Part shown: positions 7,641-14,955 of the stretch, piece after piece
Numbering within the stretch: the stretch's first letter is position 1
Layout of the letters: each line of letters starts with the position of its first letter
From: JBAYHA01 sp964605975
GTDB taxonomy: Bacteria > Patescibacteriota > Patescibacteriia > UBA11705 > JABHMO01
Assembly: GCA_964605975.1 (NCBI GenBank)
Contig: CAZSER010000002.1
Span: 1 to 43,059 of the forward strand
DNA length: 43,059 nt
Direction: 5' to 3'
The notes under the pieces: model-generated
The model's database searches: none
What the model was told of the DNA's origin: nothing
The model's input: only the letters and a program-made list of their open reading frames with translations
Program-made: the position numbers and the translations under genes

Positions 7641-9896
7641 TTAATTATCCGAACTAAGAACTTCTATTTGAGTTAATGCTTTATCTATTTGTTGTGATAA
7701 TAAAATCACACATTTTTCGACATAATCTGAAACTGTTTCAACGACAACACCATCCCCATTCAAATCATCCTCTGCATTCCCATGAATCCCAAAAAATACC
7801 GTTCTCGCCTGCTCACTATAAGGCCCCCTTATTTTCTCACCTTTTTCGTCAATTATTGGAAGATCAATCAAAAAAGCTTTGGTAATTATAGTTTCTTTGT
7901 CTTTTCCTTTTAAAGCATGAATAATATTTCTTGTTTTTTGGGAATCACGAATAAGACCATCTGTTGTTTCCAAAGTAATATCAACCAATTTTCTTTCTTT
8001 AATTCTCTTTCTATCCTCTGGCAAAAAAGTTGCATCCACCAACTCCCAAGCAGGAAAACTTACTGTATCCTCATGAGAAGCATCCATTTTGGCAAAAGCA
8101 GCGTATCTCATAATTCGATCCTCTATTCCATTTCTCGCTTGCCCATTGCGCAATAAAGGTTTTACTTCTTTCATTTTATCTTCTTCACCCCAAACAATTA
8201 CTTGAGTATTAACCAAAATTGGAGGTTTTGTTAGATTTAACTCCCGAAAACGATTTTCTAATCGTGACTGAAATTCATTTAAAGCCTCCGAAAAAAGCAC
8301 CATCATTTGACGAGCCGAATGCATTATATCTCCTTTCATAGATCCCGAATTATCAAACAAAAACCGCAAACGAAACTCGTCCGGTTGTAATTTTAATTTC
8401 TCAATAAACTCTTTTCGTTCATAAGCCTCTAGTCTATCAAAGGGAATAAAAAAATCTTCCTCTTCACTAGAAAAAAAATGGCTGTACCTCTTTAATAATC
8501 TTTTGACATCCAACCTACCAGAATAAAAATATTTTTCCCAAGCAAAAGAAATCTGTTTTTCTATCGTATTAATTGCTCTCTCAAATATAGTTGCCAAATC
8601 ATCCCGATAAGGCTCAACTGACTTTTTTAACGCCTCATAACTCATTATATGCTCCGCTGTTACTCCCTCCGCAGTTAAGCGCTCTTGGTGCGCTCTGTAA
8701 AAATCTAGCGACTCCTGTCTATCATAATAATCTTTTTTTTGTTCTGGAGTTAATCTTTCATATCTTTTCTTTTTGTTTTCTTGTCTTTTTTTACTTCTAT
8801 CAAACTTCTTTCTCTCTTCAATAAATTTTTTAACCTCTTCAATATCAAAAGGCATTTCGGTTATTGAATTTTTATCAGGCTTTTTATTTGAGATTTTACC
8901 TTTACTTCTTTCACCCTCACCCTCACCCTTGTTGCATGGATCATCTAGTGGTATTTCCATGTCAGAGAAATCTAATTCTAATAAACGCCAAAATTCTGGC
9001 TCCAGAAACTGCTCTATTTTTGAGTATCTCAAAGAAGCCAAATCTTTTCTGTGTTTCAAGTTAGGATCAGGAGTGGTTATCTGTTCTGTAAGATCAGTCA
9101 AGCTTGTTCCAAAAAAGTTTTTAGACAAAGTATTATAAACATCCGGATGACATAAAATCCTCTGATCAGGAACCATTCTTTGACGCAAAAGAACTCCGCC
9201 AAACTGATCTACTCTCATTCCCATGAAAAAACACAGATCCTCAGCACCACTTTCTTCTCCCCTAGCCTTGGCTGGAAAAAGAAAGTCTCGATATAATCTC
9301 TTGACCATTGGAGAAGTCCCCGCACCAAACTGACTTAATTTAACCCCAACAAACCTATTAACATAAATATCATCCAAATAGTTATAAAATTTATTCCTTT
9401 GTGATGTTAAAAACAGTTCCAGTCCGGTCATTTTTTCTCCCGTTTTTTCGTCAATAACTCTTTCTTTATCTATCCATGCTGGTAATTTAGAAAATCGCTT
9501 ATTCAATATTTCACGAAAAAATGACGCTTTTTCTCTAGCCAGTTCTTTACTTTTTTGAAAGTTACTTAATAAACCCTCCGGATCTGCCACCAAATCAGCA
9601 AAGTGCGCTAATTCATGACAACATGCCCAAAGTGGAGCATCTTTCTCTCCATTAAGTTCATGTTTCCATTTAAAAAGCTCCAACCCCAACTGAACTTTCC
9701 CTTCCAAAAACTGAATATGACTGCCCTCTCCTACTTGATATTGCAAACTACTATCACCAGAAATAATATCTAAAATATCCTTATTAAAAGAAATGAAATC
9801 TTCCGCTTCTTTTCGCAACTCCTCTGGATTAATAATTCTTTTTTTCTTCGGAGTGCTTATTCTTTCTTCTGCCAAAAAATTAAAGCTCTTTTCCAT
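7641..9896 (-). CDS. VWA-domain protein with N-terminal zincin-like HELAH motif
   Basis: A 751-residue soluble protein with no signal peptide. Near the N-terminus HELAHFAD begins at residue 94, an HExxH pattern suggesting a zinc-metallopeptidase-like domain. The middle is highly charged (about 330-480, many KK/EE runs). The C-terminal third is a VWA domain with the MIDAS motif DNSGSM starting at D515, expected to bind Mg2+ and protein ligands. VWA partners of MoxR ATPases with N-terminal metallopeptidase-like domains are known (the DUF2201-type arrangement), and this resembles that plan without obvious close identity. It is the first gene of a pair with the AAA+ ATPase, 19 nt apart. Proteolysis is inferred from one motif only. 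Confidence 0.7.
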   Translation of the reverse strand: MEKSFNFLAEERISTPKKKRIINPEELRKEAEDFISFNKDILDIISGDSSLQYQVGEGSHIQFLEGKVQLGLELFKWKHELNGEKDAPLWACCHELAHFADLVADPEGLLSNFQKSKELAREKASFFREILNKRFSKLPAWIDKERVIDEKTGEKMTGLELFLTSQRNKFYNYLDDIYVNRFVGVKLSQFGAGTSPMVKRLYRDFLFPAKARGEESGAEDLCFFMGMRVDQFGGVLLRQRMVPDQRILCHPDVYNTLSKNFFGTSLTDLTEQITTPDPNLKHRKDLASLRYSKIEQFLEPEFWRLLELDFSDMEIPLDDPCNKGEGEGERSKGKISNKKPDKNSITEMPFDIEEVKKFIEERKKFDRSKKRQENKKKRYERLTPEQKKDYYDRQESLDFYRAHQERLTAEGVTAEHIMSYEALKKSVEPYRDDLATIFERAINTIEKQISFAWEKYFYSGRLDVKRLLKRYSHFFSSEEEDFFIPFDRLEAYERKEFIEKLKLQPDEFRLRFLFDNSGSMKGDIMHSARQMMVLFSEALNEFQSRLENRFRELNLTKPPILVNTQVIVWGEEDKMKEVKPLLRNGQARNGIEDRIMRYAAFAKMDASHEDTVSFPAWELVDATFLPEDRKRIKERKLVDITLETTDGLIRDSQKTRNIIHALKGKDKETIITKAFLIDLPIIDEKGEKIRGPYSEQARTVFFGIHGNAEDDLNGDGVVVETVSDYVEKCVILLSQQIDKALTQIEVLSSDN

Positions 9897-9922
9897 AAAT
9901 TACACTAAATTTTTATAACTCT

Positions 9923-9931
9923 ATTTTATCA
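9923..9931 (-). promoter_or_regulatory. Putative extended -10 promoter of the VWA/AAA+ operon
   Basis: Minus strand TGATAAAAT fits an extended -10 (TGn + TAAAAT). No convincing -35 is seen, since that position falls in the valS terminator. It would give a leader of roughly 20 nt lacking a Shine-Dalgarno. Confidence 0.4.
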
Positions 9932-9939
9932 TAATGATG

Positions 9940-9972
9940 AAAAAAAATAAAAGCACCTAATGGTGCTTTTAT
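9940..9972 (-). terminator. Rho-independent terminator of valS
   Basis: A perfect stem (AAAAGCACC 9949-9957 with GGTGCTTTT 9962-9970, 4-nt loop) starts just past the valS stop and is followed on the minus strand by a T-rich run (AT then T7). T-runs on both sides could make it bidirectional. Confidence 0.85.
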
Positions 9973-9975
9973 TTT

Positions 9976-12900
9976 TTACTGTAAATTTTTAACTGTTTCA
10001 ATAATTTTTTGTTGACGATCTTTTGCTTCCGTTAATTTGTTTTTTTCGGACTCAACAATATTGAGTGGAGCATTTTTAACAAAATCTTCATTTTCTAATT
10101 TAGTTGATAAATTTTTAATATATTTTTCCAAATTAGCCAACTCTTCTTTCTGTCTCTTGACTTCTATTTGCAAATCCAATAACTTGGCCAAAGGCAAGTA
10201 AATCGTTGTTTTGCCAACAATGGCAGAAGCCGATTGTGGCGGTTTTTCGGTGACAACTTCAATCTCATTAAGTCGTGCCAAAACTTTTAAAATTTCTAGT
10301 GATGGATACCATTTCTCAACTTCACCAGATAAACACAACCGAACCTTTTTAACCGGATCAATTTTATAAGTTGCCCTGATATTTCTTACGGCACCAACTA
10401 ACTGACGAAACTCTTCATAAAACTCCTCCGCGTCAATATCCATCATACTCAAAGAACTTTCTGGCCATTTCTCAATTAACAAAAATTTTTCTGGCTGGAA
10501 TTTTTCATAAACAGCCTGACTAACAAAAGGAATATATGGTTGCCAATATTTCAAAAGTTCCAATAATAAATTATAAAAAATTTTTTCTTTCCCTTTTTCG
10601 ACTTTACTAATTTCCAAATACCAATCGGCCAAATCATCCCACATAAACTCTCGCAAAACTTCACCCGAAGCCGAAAAGTTGTATTCATCCAAAAGTTGCG
10701 TTGTTTTTTGTTTCACTTTTTGCCATTTCGAAACAATTGCTCGATCAAAAACTGTCCAATCTTTTTGCTCTCCCCAGTCACCTTCTTGCATTTGCGACCC
10801 CCCCCCCTTTTCTTCCAAAAGAGTAAATAGATATCTAGAGATATTCCATAACTTATTAACTAAATTACGAAAACCTTCGATTTTTTCATCATATAAACGA
10901 ATATCATTCCCTGCCGTATTCCCGACTAACAAACTCAAACGAACAGCATCCATACCGTATTTTTCTCCAGCAATTAACGGATCAATTGCCGTCTGTGGTT
11001 TTGATTTGCTCATCTTGTCACCATCTTTGTCGCGAATTAAACCATGTAAATAGACCGTCTCAAAAGGAATTTCTCCGATATTATAAGTTGTCATCAAAAT
11101 CATTCTAGCCACCCAAAAAAACAAAATATCATACCCCGTTTCCATAACAGAAACCGGATGAAATTTTTTAATATCCTCCGAAGAAAAACTTTTTCCATCC
11201 CAATCTTCTGGCAACATTGTAGAAAATGTCCATAATCCAGAACTAAACCAAGTGTCCAAAGTATCTTCATCTTGCAACCAACCATCTTCCACTATCTCTG
11301 TCTCCGAAACTTTTATTTCTGTTGGTGCTAAATCTAACTCAAAATAACAACCAGTATTTGGATATGGCAATTTGGTAAAATTTTCCGCTTCATAATTGTT
11401 CCCCAAAAAGCTAGCCATGCGAATAGAATCTCCATGCGCCACAACTAAAACAGTTCTCTTAGCAAATTTATCTTGTAAATCCTGACACGCCTCGTAAACT
11501 CTTTTTTGCAAAGAGTTAAAAGATTCAATGTTTCGTGGAGTTCCATCTTTCCATTGTGGCCAATTTTTTTCTCGAAAATCACTAAATTCCTCATCGGTCA
11601 TCCCCTCAAAATCACCAACACCCACTTCTCGCCAACGAGAATCGGCAATCAACTCCGAAACACCTAACTCTTGAGCCAAAATTTCTGCCGTTTGTTTTGT
11701 TCTAGTAAAATCTGAATAAATTATTAAATCTATCTTTTTGTTTTTTAATTCTTGGGCCGATTTTTTGACTTCTTCTACCCCTAAATCAGTTAAAACATTT
11801 TCTATTTTAGAAATATCCGAATTTAAAAAACCTTTTTGATTTCCCACAGCTTGACCATGCCGAAAAAATATAACCTTCTTTCCTTGTTTATACCAAACGG
11901 GAATTCTGTGACCAAACCAAATTTGTCTAGAAATACACCAATCATGCAAATTATCCATCCAATGTTCATAAGTTTTTGCAAAACGATCCGGAATAATTTT
12001 TATTTCTCCCGATTTAACAACCTGTAAAGCAACATCTTTCAGAGATGCCCCTCGTTCAAAATATTTATTTCCCTTTTTGGTAATTTTTTTATTAACATCA
12101 ACAAACCACTGATTAGAAGGAATAGGCTCTATCGCCGTACCACAACGATAACAAAGTGATAAATTATGTTTTAAATCTTCCTGTTGCGAAATTAAATTTT
12201 GACCTTCTAAACATTGAACTATTTTTTCTCGAGCTTCAAGAGCGGTAAACCCGAAATATCTTCCAGCCTCTCGAGTCATTTTACCTTCTTCATCAATAAC
12301 CCTGATTAAAGGTAACCTGTTTTTTTGAGACATTTCATAATCCACCGAACTATGCGCCGGTGTCACACCCAACGCGCCTGTTCCAAAAGTAGGATCAACA
12401 TTTTCATCAGCAATAATTTTTAGTTTTAACTTATTACCACAAAAATCAGCCAAAATAGTTTTGCCAATAAATTTTTGATACCGTTCATCTTGCGGATTAA
12501 CCGCTACGGCCGTATCTCCCAACTTTGTCTCCGGTCGAGTAGTAGAAATTTCAAAAGGGAAATTTTTATCATAGCGAAAAGTATAAAACTTAGTTGTTTT
12601 TTCCTTGTAATCTACTTCATCATCAGCCAAGGTAGATTGACAACGAGGACACCAATTAACAATTCTATAACCACGATAAATTAACCCATCATCAAACATG
12701 TTTTTAAAAACTTTGCGAACAACACGACTTCGTAACTCATCCAAGGTATAAGCCTCTCGAGACCAATCCAAAGCAGAACCAACTTTTTTGATCTGTTTTT
12801 TTATTGTTGATTTAGACTCTTCAACATGTTCTTCCACTTTTTGCAAAAAATCCTTTCGGCCAAAATCATGTCTGGATTTTCCTTCCGTTTTTAATAATTT

Positions 12901-13188
12901 TTTTTCAACAACATTTTGCGTCGCAATAGAAGCATGATCCGTTCCGGGGATCCAAACAGTGGTAAACCCCTGCATTTTTTTATAACGAATCATTAAATCT
13001 TCAATTGCCAACATCGAAGCGTGACCTAAATGCAATGTTCCAGTCACATTTGGAGGTGGTAAAACAATGGAAAAATGTTTCCCGTTTTTAACTGGTCCAC
13101 AATCAGGAGAGAAAAGCTTTTTATTTTCCCACTCTTGATAAATTCTTTCTTCATTTTCTTGCGGATTATAAACCTTACAAAAATCCAT
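9976..13188 (-). CDS. valS: Valyl-tRNA synthetase with inserted histidine phosphatase domain
   Basis: A class I synthetase of 1070 residues, long for ValS (commonly about 870-950). The catalytic start has HIGH as HLGH (53-56); the CP1 editing domain spans about 190-345 with the STTRPET signature (215-221); KMSKS is at 725-729; an anticodon-binding region and C-terminal coiled coil (about 1000-1070) follow. Between WFGHRIPVWY (424-433) and DEDTLDTWFSS (640-650), where ValS usually has a short linker, lie about 185 residues of a histidine phosphatase domain (separate entry). A C10 tract at 10798-10807 encodes GGG after the catalytic core, and the frame stays open through it. It has its own promoter and terminator. 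The ValS identity is secure; the role of the insert is not known. Confidence 0.95.
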   Translation of the reverse strand: MDFCKVYNPQENEERIYQEWENKKLFSPDCGPVKNGKHFSIVLPPPNVTGTLHLGHASMLAIEDLMIRYKKMQGFTTVWIPGTDHASIATQNVVEKKLLKTEGKSRHDFGRKDFLQKVEEHVEESKSTIKKQIKKVGSALDWSREAYTLDELRSRVVRKVFKNMFDDGLIYRGYRIVNWCPRCQSTLADDEVDYKEKTTKFYTFRYDKNFPFEISTTRPETKLGDTAVAVNPQDERYQKFIGKTILADFCGNKLKLKIIADENVDPTFGTGALGVTPAHSSVDYEMSQKNRLPLIRVIDEEGKMTREAGRYFGFTALEAREKIVQCLEGQNLISQQEDLKHNLSLCYRCGTAIEPIPSNQWFVDVNKKITKKGNKYFERGASLKDVALQVVKSGEIKIIPDRFAKTYEHWMDNLHDWCISRQIWFGHRIPVWYKQGKKVIFFRHGQAVGNQKGFLNSDISKIENVLTDLGVEEVKKSAQELKNKKIDLIIYSDFTRTKQTAEILAQELGVSELIADSRWREVGVGDFEGMTDEEFSDFREKNWPQWKDGTPRNIESFNSLQKRVYEACQDLQDKFAKRTVLVVAHGDSIRMASFLGNNYEAENFTKLPYPNTGCYFELDLAPTEIKVSETEIVEDGWLQDEDTLDTWFSSGLWTFSTMLPEDWDGKSFSSEDIKKFHPVSVMETGYDILFFWVARMILMTTYNIGEIPFETVYLHGLIRDKDGDKMSKSKPQTAIDPLIAGEKYGMDAVRLSLLVGNTAGNDIRLYDEKIEGFRNLVNKLWNISRYLFTLLEEKGGGSQMQEGDWGEQKDWTVFDRAIVSKWQKVKQKTTQLLDEYNFSASGEVLREFMWDDLADWYLEISKVEKGKEKIFYNLLLELLKYWQPYIPFVSQAVYEKFQPEKFLLIEKWPESSLSMMDIDAEEFYEEFRQLVGAVRNIRATYKIDPVKKVRLCLSGEVEKWYPSLEILKVLARLNEIEVVTEKPPQSASAIVGKTTIYLPLAKLLDLQIEVKRQKEELANLEKYIKNLSTKLENEDFVKNAPLNIVESEKNKLTEAKDRQQKIIETVKNLQ
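11329..11880 (-). other. Histidine phosphatase (PGM-like) domain inside ValS
   Basis: ValS residues about 437-620 form what appears to be a whole histidine phosphatase superfamily domain. The phosphohistidine motif is FFRHGQAVGNQKG (R443, H444, G445, with N450); the second arginine lies in FTRTKQTAEIL (R496); the acid is E521 in WREVGVGDFEG; the second histidine is H585 in VVAHGDS. All four catalytic positions of the family are present, so the domain is probably active as a phosphatase or mutase. Its ends merge in frame into ValS on both sides. Substrate unknown. Confidence 0.88.
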
Positions 13189-13214
13189 ATATTTAGATTA
13201 ATTTTATTGTTTAT

Positions 13215-13243
13215 ATTTTAACAAAAAAGAACTATTTTCGCAA
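13215..13243 (-). promoter_or_regulatory. Putative valS promoter
   Basis: Minus strand TTGCGA (13238-13243), 17 nt, TAAAAT (13215-13220) with an extended TGT just before the -10. It ends 26 nt before the valS ATG. Confidence 0.55.
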
Positions 13244-13289
13244 CTGTTAATTTGACAAAAGAGGACTTTATTGTCTTAAACAAACTCCA

Positions 13290-13318
13290 TTGACAGCCCC
13301 TTAAAAAAAGATTATGAT
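13290..13318 (+). promoter_or_regulatory. Promoter of the DHH-like gene
   Basis: Plus strand TTGACA (13290-13295), 17 nt, TATGAT (13313-13318), diverging from the valS promoter. The start codon follows 32 nt later with no Shine-Dalgarno. Confidence 0.7.
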
Positions 13319-13350
13319 AACTAATTACTCTTAAGATAATAACCCTTATC

Positions 13351-14418
13351 ATGACTATTTTTCCTCCAACTCATATCCAAAAAATCAAATTGGCCAAAAG
13401 GCCACTAATTATTCTACCTGAAAATCCGGGGATTGACCATCTTGGCAGTGGTTTAGCTATTTATAATTTATTAAAAAATACTGGTTCACTACCAACCATC
13501 TTCTCCCCCCACTTTAAACCCTCTGAAAAATTTTCACTTTGGGAAGAAGTCAAAGAAATTTTGGGAGAAGTAAAAGAAGATTATGTTCTTTCTATTGATA
13601 TAGATGGCGACAAAATACCTGATATTCAATATGAAAAAAAAGCAGGAAAAATATCAATTAAAATCATTACCCCCAAAGGAAAAGCTCCTCAAATAAATAC
13701 GCTTTCTAATTCTTTTGATCTTTTTATTCTTTTAAACTTAAATGAAAATGAAGATTTTTTAAAAAAAATTACAAACTCTAAATATGAACATATTATTAAT
13801 ATAAAAACCGAGATAGAAAATTTTACTAAGACTCAAGTCTCTTTATCTGAAATTATTTTTGATTTAAGTAAAAATTTTGATAACAAATATTTTAATGAAA
13901 AAATAGCCTCATATCTATTAGCAGGAATGATCGAAAAAACAAAAGGCTTTCGCTCTCCAGAAATAAATTCCCGTAGTTTACAAATCGCTAGCGAACTTCT
14001 AGACAAAGGAGCAGAAAGAGAAAAAATAATGCAAAATCTTTTTGGCAAACAAACCATTGGATCAATTAAATTATGGGGCAAAATTCTATTAAAACTCCAA
14101 ACTCATTTTGACGAAAAAGTTGCCTTTGCTCAAATTTCCGAACAAGATTTTTTGGAAACAAAAGCCAGCCCCTCGGATCTTCCAGGTGTAATTGATGAAC
14201 TAATTCTTTCTATTCCGACAATTAACTTTAGTATTTTAATTTATCAACAAAAAGGTCAAAATTTTTGTTTAATAAAATCCACCGAAAATAGCAATTTTTC
14301 TGCCCTTTTTCCAGAATATAATTTAAAAGAAAATAATGGCTTTTTTACTTTTCCTTTTTCTGGTTCAATTGATTATTTATTAGAAAAAATAAAATTAGTT
14401 CTATCGCTCGACAAATAG
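13351..14418 (+). CDS. DHH-family (NrnA-like) protein with degenerate active-site motifs
   Basis: A 355-residue cytoplasmic protein with the layout of the DHH/DHHA1 phosphoesterases, which include the nanoRNase/pAp phosphatase NrnA. The N-terminal motif region reads NPGIDHLGSGLAIYNLL (25-41), where the family normally has a PDxDxxGS-type signature. The region 189-221 (LAGMIEKTKGFRSPEINSR, then a LLDKGAE helix) matches the family's GIxxDTGxF segment, but the metal-binding Asp-Thr is replaced by Glu-Lys. No DHH triplet is seen. The fold is likely; metal-dependent hydrolysis is doubtful. It is transcribed alone from a strong promoter, and the tRNA cluster begins 32 nt after its stop. Confidence 0.6.
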   Translation: MTIFPPTHIQKIKLAKRPLIILPENPGIDHLGSGLAIYNLLKNTGSLPTIFSPHFKPSEKFSLWEEVKEILGEVKEDYVLSIDIDGDKIPDIQYEKKAGKISIKIITPKGKAPQINTLSNSFDLFILLNLNENEDFLKKITNSKYEHIINIKTEIENFTKTQVSLSEIIFDLSKNFDNKYFNEKIASYLLAGMIEKTKGFRSPEINSRSLQIASELLDKGAEREKIMQNLFGKQTIGSIKLWGKILLKLQTHFDEKVAFAQISEQDFLETKASPSDLPGVIDELILSIPTINFSILIYQQKGQNFCLIKSTENSNFSALFPEYNLKENNGFFTFPFSGSIDYLLEKIKLVLSLDK

Positions 14419-14436
14419 CTTTATTTTCGCTATAAT
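14408..14436 (+). promoter_or_regulatory. Promoter of the tRNA-Ile gene
   Basis: Plus strand TCGACA (14408-14413), 17 nt, perfect TATAAT (14431-14436), 14 nt before the tRNA start. The -35 overlaps the end of the preceding coding region. Confidence 0.7.
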
Positions 14437-14450
14437 GATTTTGTTTTTGG

Positions 14451-14527
14451 GGGCCTGTAGCTCAGTCGGTAAGAGCACCACTCTTATAAAGTGGGGGTCC
14501 TGGGTTCAAATCCCAGCAGGCCCACCA
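14451..14527 (+). tRNA. tRNA-Ile (anticodon UAU)
   Basis: A full cloverleaf of 77 nt with encoded CCA. The 7-bp acceptor stem pairs GGGCCTG with CAGGCCC, the discriminator is A, the anticodon stem is CCACT/AGTGG with loop CTTATAA, and the T loop is TTCAAAT. The anticodon TAT reads the Ile codon AUA directly. Most bacteria use a CAU anticodon modified to lysidine for this codon, so the gene is unusual. Confidence 0.93.
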
Positions 14528-14555
14528 TAATTTTTCAACATAAAAAAATAATAAA

Positions 14556-14583
14556 TTGACAAAAACTACTATTTTGCTATTAT
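14556..14583 (+). promoter_or_regulatory. Promoter of tRNA-Val and tRNA-Ala
   Basis: Plus strand TTGACA (14556-14561), 16 nt, TATTAT (14578-14583) with an extended TGC, 14 nt before tRNA-Val. Confidence 0.65.
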
Positions 14584-14597
14584 AAATAAGCTTTTTT

Positions 14598-14674
14598 GGG
14601 CGCTTAGCTCAGTTGGTTAGAGCGTCTCGTTGACGTCGAGAAGGTCAGTGGTTCGAATCCACTAGCGCCCACCA
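14598..14674 (+). tRNA. tRNA-Val (anticodon GAC)
   Basis: A 77-nt cloverleaf with encoded CCA. Acceptor GGGCGCT/AGCGCCC, anticodon stem TCTCG/CGAGA, loop TTGACGT giving anticodon GAC, T arm with TTCGAAT, discriminator A. It reads GUC/GUU valine codons and lies 29 nt before tRNA-Ala. Confidence 0.95.
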
Positions 14675-14703
14675 TTTTTTTAAAAAAATTTAGGATAACT
14701 TAT

Positions 14704-14781
14704 GGGCCCTTAGCTCAGTTTGGCTAGAGCGCTTCCATGGCATGGAAGAGGTCGCAGGTTCGAGCCCTGTAGGGTCCACCA
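14704..14781 (+). tRNA. tRNA-Ala (anticodon GGC)
   Basis: A 78-nt cloverleaf with encoded CCA. Acceptor GGGCCCT pairs with AGGGTCC, giving the G3:U70 wobble that identifies alanine tRNA. The anticodon loop ATGGCAT gives GGC. It probably shares the tRNA-Val transcript and is followed by a terminator. Confidence 0.95.
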
Positions 14782-14788
14782 ATTAATC

Positions 14789-14809
14789 TCACCTAACTGG
14801 TGATTTTTT
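14789..14809 (+). terminator. Terminator of the tRNA cluster
   Basis: Short hairpin TCACC (14789-14793) with GGTGA (14799-14803), 5-nt loop, then six T. It is a weak but well-placed intrinsic terminator 7 nt past tRNA-Ala. Confidence 0.6.
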
Positions 14810-14873
14810 ATTTATCTAAATTTAAAGTAAAAAAAGACAAAAATCAATTTTAAAAACTTTTCGCCCTTTCTCA

Positions 14874-14902
14874 TTGACTTATTTTTCTTTTTATGCTAAA
14901 AT
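14874..14902 (+). promoter_or_regulatory. Strong promoter of the GC-richer gene
   Basis: TTGACT (14874-14879), 17 nt, TAAAAT (14897-14902) with an extended TGC before the -10. The leader that follows contains a small hairpin (CCCTG/CAGGG, about 14928-14942) directly before a strong AAGGAG ribosome-binding site at about 14945-14950. Confidence 0.75.
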
Positions 14903-14955
14903 TAAATGTTCCTTAAACAACAAAAACCCTGTTAAAATCAGGGGAAGGAGACGAC

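Noticed and set aside
8773..9138. A 121-codon plus-strand frame opposite the VWA gene
   Set aside because: It is antisense to a well-supported gene, low in complexity (Ser/Phe/Leu-rich) and without promoter or ribosome site.
10679..11053. A 124-codon plus-strand frame opposite valS
   Set aside because: Antisense shadow of valS that crosses the C10 tract; composition is not protein-like.
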